DNA from: PUMD01 sp964599275
GTDB taxonomy: Bacteria; Bacillota; Sulfobacillia; SLMV01
Assembly: GCA_964599275.1 (NCBI GenBank)
Contig: CAZRFK010000076.1
Span: 1-8,467 of the forward strand
Reading direction: 5' to 3'
DNA: 8,467 nt
The translations under genes and the position numbers were made by a program. Of this stretch, positions 1 to 5,443 are shown one piece after another; positions within the stretch are counted from its first letter, which is position 1, and each line of letters starts with the position of its first letter. The notes below the pieces were generated by a model. That model was given only the letters and a program-made list of their open reading frames with translations, searched no databases and was not told the DNA's origin.

Positions 1-1
1 G

Positions 2-1351
2 AGAATGGTTGAGGAGTACCTGGAGTCACAGGCCCTCAAGCAGTTGGCCGATGCTTGCCAACTGCCGGGAGTGTGCGACCCGGTGCTGGGGATGCCTGAC
101 CTTCATCAGGGATACGGCCTTCCCATCGGAGGAGTGATGGCCATGCGGGCAGAAAAATCAGCCCGTCGTGAATCAGTGGTTTCAGCCGGCGCAGTTGGTT
201 ACGACATAAACTGCGGAGTGCGCCTCCTGAGTACTGAACTGGAGGCTGATGAATTGAGCAAAGAGGATATCAGGAATATAATATCTACCATTGTTGGCCG
301 GGTTCCTGTAGGGGTGGGAAAATCCAATGTTGGAGCCGACAGTGTAGCACAGATGAGTTTTGAGAACCTGGTCACCAGAGGAGCCCAAGCCATTGTGGAT
401 GCCGGCTTCGGACGCGCCGAGGATGCTGTAAATTGCGAGGAGCAGGGAGCCATGTCCGGCGCCCGGGTCGATGCTGTGCCAGGTAAAGCCAAGGGGCGCG
501 CCGACCAACTTGCCACTACTGGGGGCGGTAATCACTTTATCGAACTGGGCCGGGTAAGTCAGGTATATTCTCCAGAAGTGGCTGATGTGTTCGGGCTTTC
601 GGAAGGGCAGCTGGTGGTGATGATCCATACCGGAAGCAGAGGATTTGGTCACGAGATCTGTTCACAGTTTTCAGACCGTATGATAAAACGCGCCTCGCAG
701 TATGGGGTGAACCTCCCTACCAAGGGTCTTGCAGCTGTTCCCATAGATTCTCCGGAGGGGCAGGATTATCTGGCCGCCATGGCCTGTGCAGTGAATTATG
801 CATTTGCCAACCGGCAGATGATCACGCATAAGGTTCGCAATGCCTTCCGGGATTTTTTCGGTGAGTCTGACCGGAAACTGGGATTGGACGTAGTCTATGA
901 TGTAGCTCACAACATTGCCAAGTTTGAGGAGCATGATAAGCGACAGGTTCTTGTACACAGAAAAGGTGCTACTCGTGCACTGCCCCCGGGACATCAGGAA
1001 AATCCACCTCGCTACCGTGGCACTGGTCATCCCGTCTTGATTCCCGGTAGCATGGGAACTGCTTCCTATGTGACGGTAGGTACTGACAAGGCAGCTGAGA
1101 CCTATTATTCGGTCAATCATGGTGCTGGACGCATTATGTCTCGGAGTGCTGCCAAAAGGCAGTTTAACACCAATGATCTGCGCGATCAGCTGGGAGATGT
1201 GGTCTATGGTGGAGTGTCGGCTGGCAGAGTACTGGATGAGGCTCCCGGTGCTTACAAGGATGTCGACCATGTTGTAGATAGCCTGGCCGAGATCGGAATA
1301 ACTGAAAAGGTAGTAAAGCTCAAACCTGTTGGTGTGATAAAGGGCAGCTGA
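2..1351 (+). CDS. rtcB: RNA-splicing ligase RtcB (5' truncated by window edge)
   Basis: RtcB is a GTP- and Mn2+-dependent cytoplasmic ligase that joins RNA 2',3'-cyclic phosphate or 3'-phosphate ends to 5'-OH ends in RNA repair or tRNA splicing. Numbering from the ATG at base 5, the metal and guanylate ligands of the family are present: Asp67 and Cys70 in YDINCG, His177 in GGGNHF, His208 in HTGSRG, His302 in AHN, and the guanylylated His372 in NHGAGR. The frame stays open to base 2, and Asp67/Cys70 correspond to Asp95/Cys98 of the archaeal enzyme, so about 28-30 N-terminal residues lie outside the window; the ATG at base 5 is probably an internal Met. I see no intein. The gene ends with TGA followed directly by a terminator hairpin. 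No archease or RNA cyclase gene is visible alongside. Family assignment is very secure; the physiological substrate is unknown. Confidence 0.96.
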   Translation, partial: RMVEEYLESQALKQLADACQLPGVCDPVLGMPDLHQGYGLPIGGVMAMRAEKSARRESVVSAGAVGYDINCGVRLLSTELEADELSKEDIRNIISTIVGRVPVGVGKSNVGADSVAQMSFENLVTRGAQAIVDAGFGRAEDAVNCEEQGAMSGARVDAVPGKAKGRADQLATTGGGNHFIELGRVSQVYSPEVADVFGLSEGQLVVMIHTGSRGFGHEICSQFSDRMIKRASQYGVNLPTKGLAAVPIDSPEGQDYLAAMACAVNYAFANRQMITHKVRNAFRDFFGESDRKLGLDVVYDVAHNIAKFEEHDKRQVLVHRKGATRALPPGHQENPPRYRGTGHPVLIPGSMGTASYVTVGTDKAAETYYSVNHGAGRIMSRSAAKRQFNTNDLRDQLGDVVYGGVSAGRVLDEAPGAYKDVDHVVDSLAEIGITEKVVKLKPVGVIKGS

Positions 1352-1361
1352 TAATGATATT

Positions 1362-1391
1362 AAAAAGCCCCGGCCGGAGCCGGGGCTTTTT
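1362..1391. terminator. Bidirectional intrinsic terminator between rtcB and the DUF4438 gene
   Basis: A perfect 12-bp inverted repeat, AAAAAGCCCCGG (1362-1373) against CCGGGGCTTTTT (1380-1391), encloses a 6-base loop. The GC-rich core is flanked by an A run on the left and a T run on the right, so the RNA of either strand ends in a hairpin plus U tract. It lies 10 bases after the rtcB stop and 13 bases after the stop of the convergent DUF4438 gene, where a shared terminator is expected. Confidence 0.93.
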
Positions 1392-1404
1392 TACTCATTC
1401 GGAT

Positions 1405-2289
1405 TTAAAGCTCATCTCTGAGATCCATAACAGCCGCGATGTTGGCAGAACTGTCGACTACAGGAACAATGTCATCCTGACTGCCGGTCATCAGGCTGGT
1501 AACTCCTGGACCGTGTCCGGATACTACTGAATTTCCATGGATGACTATACCGATGGAGACGCAGTTTTGTCTGTAAATTCGTCCGTAGGAATGATCAGCG
1601 TCCATGATGGCGACGAAATCACCCAGCCGTAGTTCGTCAAGGCCATATTCCTCAACAGTCTCATCGTCAAACATGGTGATATCATAATCGCCCCGGTAAA
1701 CATTATCCCTACCCAGTCCTGAACCCATGATAGCTGCGGGTACGCGTTTGGCAACCGGTACCTTGAGAGCTCCATCTTCTTCTTCGATGCCCCAGTTTTT
1801 CAGCAGTTCAGGAGAAGTGTTGAACAGCTTGATTTGTGGATAGTCAATGAGTTTCATTCCCACACCCCAAGCCTTGATGAGAATGCTATCTCCAGGGCAC
1901 ATTTTCTCCATTACTTCCTGAGGAAAGTCGACCATAACTCGTTCTGCACCGCCGTGTTTGCCGGTAACAGTACCGGTTTGTTCTTCGGCCTCGCCGGATT
2001 GGACTGTTGCCTTGTTTCCGATGGAGGCCAGGACATTCAATCCGCCGTTGGGGCCTGAGGCACGATCTTCTTTGGGGTGCCGGATACTTACCGCAGGTTC
2101 CACGTGGTCAGCCGCCCATTTTATGGCATTGTCGCCTACACGCACATTATAAGTTACCCCCGAAGACCCCACCAGTACAACTGGTTCACCTTCTGAGGAA
2201 ATGCGGTAAGGACTCCGCCCAGCTGAGGGGTGGGCGATTTCACCCATTACAGATATCTTCACCAGTTCATCCAGATTAGTTCGCAGCAA
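1405..2289 (-). CDS. DUF4438 domain-containing protein, function unknown
   Basis: I recognise this as a DUF4438 family protein from its stretches AHPSAGRSPYRIS, GVTYNVRVGDNA, DHVEPAVSI and, near the C-terminus, DHSYGRIYRQ followed by VIHGNSVVSGHGPGVT. No biochemical function is established for the family as far as I know. It has no signal peptide or membrane segment, so it should be cytoplasmic. An ATG at 2307 would give 300 aa, but that codon has no SD upstream. A TTG at 2289 lies 9 bases after GGAAGGA and yields MLRTNLDELVKISV, which matches how I recall family members beginning; I therefore prefer 294 aa. The gene converges on rtcB and shares its terminator. It follows the prepilin peptidase gene on the same strand, but the long structured gap argues for separate transcription, and nothing in the sequence ties it to the pilus. 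Confidence 0.86.
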   Translation of the reverse strand: MLRTNLDELVKISVMGEIAHPSAGRSPYRISSEGEPVVLVGSSGVTYNVRVGDNAIKWAADHVEPAVSIRHPKEDRASGPNGGLNVLASIGNKATVQSGEAEEQTGTVTGKHGGAERVMVDFPQEVMEKMCPGDSILIKAWGVGMKLIDYPQIKLFNTSPELLKNWGIEEEDGALKVPVAKRVPAAIMGSGLGRDNVYRGDYDITMFDDETVEEYGLDELRLGDFVAIMDADHSYGRIYRQNCVSIGIVIHGNSVVSGHGPGVTSLMTGSQDDIVPVVDSSANIAAVMDLRDEL

Positions 2290-2298
2290 AATTATCAA

Positions 2299-2305
2299 TC
2301 CTTCC
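2299..2305 (-). promoter_or_regulatory. Shine-Dalgarno deciding the TTG start of the DUF4438 gene
   Basis: On the minus strand GGAAGGA overlaps and follows the upstream ATG at 2307 and stands 9 bases before the TTG at 2289. The bases before the ATG offer no purine-rich site at normal spacing. This favours the TTG as the true start. Confidence 0.6.
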
Positions 2306-2365
2306 ATTCTTGTGATTAACTAGTAAACCTCAAAGATGAATACTAACTCTTAACTTACTTTGTTG

Positions 2366-2397
2366 GAGTTCGTTTTCCTGCAAACGCAGGCGAATTC
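2366..2397. repeat. Bulged hairpin upstream of the DUF4438 gene
   Basis: CCTGC (2377-2381) pairs with GCAGG (2386-2390) around the loop AAAC. An outer arm GAGTTCG (2366-2372) pairs with CGAATTC (2391-2397) with one G-T wobble, leaving a TTTT bulge on the left. The wobble makes the outer stem complete only in plus-strand RNA; in minus-strand RNA one mismatch interrupts it. Confidence 0.5.
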
Positions 2398-2430
2398 GAT
2401 CAATTCCTGTTTGTATAAGCAGGTTTAAGA

Positions 2431-2474
2431 TTATTACTGCAAACCGCTGGACAGGTTTTGGGTTTGCAGAATAA
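2431..2474. repeat. Long stem-loop with an alternative inner pairing
   Basis: CTGCAAACC (2437-2445) is perfectly complementary to GGTTTGCAG (2461-2469), and TTATT (2431-2435) extends the stem with AATAA (2470-2474) across a bulged A at 2436, giving 14 bp around a 15-base loop. AAACC (2441-2445) can instead pair with GGTTT at 2454-2458, so two exclusive folds exist. No U tract follows on either strand, so this is not a standard terminator. Confidence 0.6.
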
Positions 2475-2602
2475 CAGAATTTCAAAAACTTCCTGTACTG
2501 TACGATACAAAAAACGACCCGTGGACTATAAATTTCGCTGAGGAGTTCTCTGCAGCGCTGAGTGACTGCAATAACAGGTTCATGGGTGAAAAATTGGGGA
2601 CG

Positions 2603-3442
2603 TTAGTAGATTCTTAGCCACCAGTTGAGCAGGGTATCACCGTAAAGCAGCATCACAGAAAAACCCAGAGCCAAAAAAGTACCGAAGGGAACTGCCGGTT
2701 TACCGCCGATAAATTTGACCCCAAGAAAACGCCGCCCATCTTTTTGGCAGCTGATATCAGATTGGATACCGGGTGCTGATCTCAGTTTTTTGACGGTGAG
2801 GGATACGGCAGCGAGCAAAAGGCCAGAAAATGAAGCGATCAGCAGTGCCGGTATCAGTTGAATTGGGCCCAGGGTCAGCCCCATGAAGAAAGCCCATTTT
2901 ACGTCACCCATACCCATTCCGGCACCGCGGGTGAAAATCCACATGGCCAAAAATAGACCACCACCGCTTATTGCTCCCAAAAGTCCATGCGCAATTTCCA
3001 GTCCCTGTGGGTTGATTTGTAAAAGTAAGGAAGCTGCGGATACCGCAGTCGCCGGCACCACAACGACGTTGGGAATGATCATGTGACGAAAATCTATGAA
3101 GGCTACAAGCAGAGCACATGTCAGAAAAAACCCGTTCAGCACCAGAAGAGTTGGTTCAGTAAAAAACAGGTGATAAAGCAGTACAAAGATACCAGCTGTC
3201 AAAAGTTCCACCACAGGATAGAGCGGGGAAATGTGATTACCGCAGTAACGACAGCGACCCTTGAAAATGAGGTAACTAAGGACAGGAACCAGGTCTACCA
3301 CTTTAAGCGTCTGCTTGCATTGAGGGCACCGACTGCGTCCCAGGATGCTTTCTGACTGGGGAATGCGACATATAAGGACATTGCAGAAACTGCCCCATAT
3401 GAGCCCGAACAGGGCAGCGGTTAATCTGGGAAGCAGGTGCAT
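2603..3442 (-). CDS. pilD: Type IV prepilin peptidase / N-methyltransferase (PilD family)
   Basis: This polytopic inner-membrane aspartyl protease cleaves the short leader of type IV prepilins and, in the bifunctional family, methylates the new N-terminus. The 279-aa protein is full length. It starts with a membrane segment leading into GSFCNVLICRIP, then the methyltransferase-type cytoplasmic domain with zinc-type cysteines C39/C42 and C64/C67 (CPQC, CRYC). The protease domain has the first catalytic Asp at D117 in FIDFRHMIIPN and the second at D180 in GMGMGD, and the family PFGTFLALG motif lies near residue 252. Further hydrophobic segments fill residues 81-215 and 250-270. The ATG at 3442 follows GGAGG with an 11-base gap, slightly long. 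The gene diverges from the pilB-pilO run, so it is transcribed apart from, though next to, the machinery it serves. The symbol could equally be comC or gspO in other nomenclatures. Confidence 0.95.
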   Translation of the reverse strand: MHLLPRLTAALFGLIWGSFCNVLICRIPQSESILGRSRCPQCKQTLKVVDLVPVLSYLIFKGRCRYCGNHISPLYPVVELLTAGIFVLLYHLFFTEPTLLVLNGFFLTCALLVAFIDFRHMIIPNVVVVPATAVSAASLLLQINPQGLEIAHGLLGAISGGGLFLAMWIFTRGAGMGMGDVKWAFFMGLTLGPIQLIPALLIASFSGLLLAAVSLTVKKLRSAPGIQSDISCQKDGRRFLGVKFIGGKPAVPFGTFLALGFSVMLLYGDTLLNWWLRIY

Positions 3443-3562
3443 GGATTAGTAGGCCTCCATTTCAGTAATCTATTCTCTGCTGGCTATGAATACTCCTGCA
3501 GTTAATCTGATTGAAGGAGGAGACGCCCTGATTGTTGAAGAAATTTAACAAGCACACAATGT

Positions 3563-3590
3563 TCGACAATTTATTCTAATGTGCTAAAAT
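3563..3590 (+). promoter_or_regulatory. Probable vegetative promoter of the pilB operon
   Basis: TCGACA at 3563-3568 (5 of 6 to TTGACA) is followed after 16 bases by TAAAAT at 3585-3590 (5 of 6 to TATAAT), with the extended TG at 3582-3583. A transcript would begin near 3597 and carry a leader of about 114 bases before the pilB GTG. The inverted repeat AGCACA/TGTGCT brackets the -35 region and touches the -10 box, so it could be an operator. Confidence 0.6.
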
Positions 3591-3606
3591 AGTGCACCGT
3601 TGAAAC

Positions 3607-3622
3607 AGCAAATGAGCAAATG
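3607..3622 (+). repeat. Tandem 8-base repeat in the pilB leader
   Basis: AGCAAATG occurs twice in perfect tandem, about 10 bases after the predicted transcription start. It could be a binding site or simple sequence; nothing else marks its role. Confidence 0.5.
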
Positions 3623-3646
3623 AACGATCTGATAAAGATGAGTTCA
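3621..3646 (+). other. Leader hairpin upstream of pilB
   Basis: TGAAC (3621-3625) pairs with GTTCA (3642-3646), and ATCT (3627-3630) with AGAT (3636-3639), around the loop GATAA, separated by a small G/GA internal loop. It lies in the predicted 5' untranslated RNA. I do not see the conserved sequence blocks of the c-di-GMP riboswitch classes. Confidence 0.4.
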
Positions 3647-3686
3647 CTGTAATGGATAAGATTATCTTGATTTTGATTTAAATATA

Positions 3687-3699
3687 ACCTCAAAGAGGT
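3687..3699 (+). promoter_or_regulatory. Hairpin covering the pilB Shine-Dalgarno
   Basis: ACCTC (3687-3691) pairs perfectly with GAGGT (3695-3699) around the loop AAA. GAGGTG at 3695-3700 is the SD for the GTG at 3711 (10-base gap), so this 5-bp hairpin would hide the ribosome-binding site. The stem is short, so its stability in the cell is uncertain. Confidence 0.45.
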
Positions 3700-3710
3700 G
3701 GCCAAACGAA

Positions 3711-5402
3711 GTGGTAACTGAAAGTGACAGTTATCTGGGCAACTTGCTTGTACAGGAAGATGTTGTTACTGAAGAACAGCTTTACGAGGCCCTGCGCGTT
3801 CAGCAGGACCGAGACGATGAGGAGTTTTTAGGAAGTATTCTGGTGGAGCTGCAGTATTGTACTGAAGTAGAAATAAGTCAGACGTTATCAGAACAGTCCG
3901 AGGCCCAGTGGATATCCCTGGACAACTACTCAGTTGATCCTGTGGCTATGGCCATACTATCGCCGGAAAATGCAAAAAAATACGAGGCTCTACCCATTGA
4001 ATTCAAGGATGATGATACGCTGATCGTCGCGATGAAGCAGCCTTCTGATATCGTAGCGCTCGATGATCTGCAGGTGCTCACCGGGTTTGATATAGAGCCA
4101 GTAGTCGCAGCAGATAGTGAAATTGATATGTACATTGAACGGTATGCACATCACAACATGGATGTTCAGCAGACCGACGAGGATCAGGAATTAGAAGTTG
4201 TTGAAAGCATTGAGGATGAGGAAGAAGAAATTGACCGGCCGGCAGTACAGCTGGCTAACATGATTATTACTCAGGCGGTCTCATCGCGGGCTACTGATGT
4301 TCACTTCGAGGTTTATGAAAATAGCATGCGAATACGTTTTCGAATTGATGGGGTTCTGCACGATATCATGCATCCACCGCGGAGGATGCACGCTGCCCTG
4401 GTGTCGCGCATCAAGGTTATGGCCAACATGGACATAGCAGAAAGGCGGATACCTCAGGATGGGAGGATGACCCTTGAAGTGAAAAACCGGAAGATCGATG
4501 TCCGGGTGGCTTCTCTTCCTACAACTTTCGGCGAGAGAATAACCCTGCGCCTTCTTGACCGTTCGGCTGAGATGTTCAGCCTGGAGGATCTGGGGGTTAC
4601 CGAGGAAATGCTGCAGGTGTACAGGGAAGCCTTGAGCCTGCCGTACGGCTTTATTTTGGTGACCGGCCCCACCGGCAGCGGCAAAAGCACAACTCTTTAC
4701 GCCAGTCTGCAGACTCTTGACCGCGAGGAAAAAAACATTATCACCCTCGAAGATCCGGTGGAGCGTCAGATAGAAGAGATCAGCCAGGTGCAGATAAACC
4801 CAAAAGCCGGACTCACCTTCGCCACCGGTCTTCGTTCCATCCTGCGCTGCGACCCTGATGTGATCATGATGGGTGAGATCCGGGATGAGGAGACGGCGAG
4901 AATTGCGGTTGAATCCGCCCTGACTGGGCACCTGGTATTTGCCACACTGCATACCAATGATGCTGCTGGAGCTGTGAGCAGGTTGACCGAAATGGATATT
5001 GAGCCCTATCTTACAGCGTCATCAGTGGCCTGTGTTGTGGCCCAGCGTCTGGCAAGACTTCTTTGTTCCAGATGCAAGGAAGCATACCGTATGCCTCGTG
5101 AGCATGTCGAGGAAATAGAAGGCTTTTCTTTGGTATCAGGAGAGGACTACCTCGATCTTTACAGGGCCAAGCCAGGGGGCTGCGCCCACTGTCATAACAC
5201 CGGATATAGTGGACGGATTGGGCTTTTTGAGGTGCTTCCCATGAGTGAGGCGCTGCAGCAGATGACTCTGGACAAGGCATCAACAGCTGAGATAAGGGAA
5301 CAGGCGATCTCAGAAGGGGTTCGCACGCTGAGGCAGGACGGTCTGGAGAAAGTGCGTCAGGGTATCACTTCTCTGGAGGAAGTAATGCGGGTGGTCAGAT
5401 AA
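3711..5402 (+). CDS. pilB: Type IV pilus assembly ATPase PilB (GspE/PilB family)
   Basis: PilB is the cytoplasmic hexameric ATPase that drives pilin polymerisation through PilC. The 563-aa product has an N-terminal MshEN/GspE-N domain (about 8-145), an acidic linker (about 155-175, many Glu/Asp) and a secretion ATPase core. The core shows Walker A GPTGSGKST (319-327), the Asp box TLEDPVE (345-351), Walker B with Glu389 in DVIMMGEIRDE, and the His box from 404 to 416 (TGHLVFATLHTND). Zinc cysteines C452/C455 (CSRC) and C491/C494 (CAHC), plus the long N-domain, mark an assembly ATPase rather than the shorter retraction ATPase PilT. The start is GTG at 3711 after GAGGTG; an earlier GTG at 3699 meets a stop after seven codons. 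The two c-di-GMP-type repeats keep their spacing but read YLG and FLG in place of RLG and have D17 and Q48 where Gly is expected. It is first in the + strand operon, 41 bases before the pilC frame. Confidence 0.96.
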   Translation: MVTESDSYLGNLLVQEDVVTEEQLYEALRVQQDRDDEEFLGSILVELQYCTEVEISQTLSEQSEAQWISLDNYSVDPVAMAILSPENAKKYEALPIEFKDDDTLIVAMKQPSDIVALDDLQVLTGFDIEPVVAADSEIDMYIERYAHHNMDVQQTDEDQELEVVESIEDEEEEIDRPAVQLANMIITQAVSSRATDVHFEVYENSMRIRFRIDGVLHDIMHPPRRMHAALVSRIKVMANMDIAERRIPQDGRMTLEVKNRKIDVRVASLPTTFGERITLRLLDRSAEMFSLEDLGVTEEMLQVYREALSLPYGFILVTGPTGSGKSTTLYASLQTLDREEKNIITLEDPVERQIEEISQVQINPKAGLTFATGLRSILRCDPDVIMMGEIRDEETARIAVESALTGHLVFATLHTNDAAGAVSRLTEMDIEPYLTASSVACVVAQRLARLLCSRCKEAYRMPREHVEEIEGFSLVSGEDYLDLYRAKPGGCAHCHNTGYSGRIGLFEVLPMSEALQQMTLDKASTAEIREQAISEGVRTLRQDGLEKVRQGITSLEEVMRVVR

Positions 5403-5429
5403 TTTTACCTATCACAGAACTGCAAGGTT

Positions 5430-5438
5430 GGGGGTGAT
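5430..5438 (+). promoter_or_regulatory. Strong SD before the unusual pilC start
   Basis: GGGGGTGAT differs by one base from the ideal GGAGGTGAT. Its core ends 9 bases before the ATC at 5444, but only 2 bases before the out-of-frame ATG at 5437. The internal ATG at 5486 has no comparable site. A weaker AAGG at 5424-5427 would suit the 5437 ATG. Confidence 0.55.
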
Positions 5439-5443
5439 GAAAT

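Larger units (their letters stand above)
2290..2602. other. Structure-rich non-coding interval between DUF4438 and prepilin peptidase genes
   Basis: This 313-base stretch has no credible gene. It contains two hairpins (2366-2397 and 2431-2474), three copies of the octamer CTGCAAAC (two direct, one inverted), and a short CGCTG/CAGCG inverted repeat at 2536-2557. On the minus strand it is the 3' flank of the peptidase gene and the 5' flank of the DUF4438 gene, so it should carry the latter's promoter or leader. I could not identify a convincing -35/-10 pair, nor a U-tract terminator for the peptidase gene. Confidence 0.6.
3443..3710. other. Divergent regulatory interval between pilD and pilB
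   Basis: These 268 bases hold the promoter for the pilB run and presumably one for pilD, which I could not locate with confidence. Visible elements are an unused consensus SD (3514-3520), an extended -10 promoter (3563-3590), an inverted repeat AGCACA/TGTGCT (3551-3556 and 3580-3585) bracketing its -35 region, a tandem 8-base repeat (3607-3622), a leader hairpin (3621-3646) and an SD-masking hairpin (3687-3699). Confidence 0.6.

Noticed and set aside
182..1270. Long minus-strand frames of 156 and 199 codons opposite rtcB
   Set aside because: They are shadows of a strongly conserved gene, with no SD, no recognisable domain and atypical residues.
2408..2440. Minus-strand promoter for the DUF4438 gene (TTATAC or AATAAT as -10)
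   Set aside because: Possible -10 boxes exist but none has an acceptable -35 at 16-18 bases, so I do not call it.
2536..2562. Terminator for the prepilin peptidase gene
   Set aside because: CGCTG/CAGCG gives only a 5-bp stem with a large loop and no proper U tract on the minus strand.
2482..2583. 33-codon minus-strand frame (MNLLLQSLSAAENSS...) in the interval upstream of the DUF4438 gene
   Set aside because: No SD precedes its ATG, the composition is unremarkable, and it resembles no family I recognise.
3486..3548. 20-codon plus-strand frame MNTPAVNLIEGGDALIVEEI in the pilD-pilB interval
   Set aside because: It is too short, has no SD before its ATG, and lies upstream of the predicted pilB promoter.
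3555..3570. LexA/DinR-type box (CGAAC on the minus strand)
   Set aside because: Only one half-site matches; the second half does not fit the CGAAC-N4-GTTCG pattern.
3597..3710. c-di-GMP riboswitch in the pilB leader
   Set aside because: The hairpins are present, but the conserved blocks of the known c-di-GMP riboswitch classes are not visible.
4281..4952. 223-codon minus-strand frame opposite pilB
   Set aside because: It is antisense to the conserved ATPase core, rich in His, Gln and Pro without recognisable motifs, and has no separate regulatory signals.
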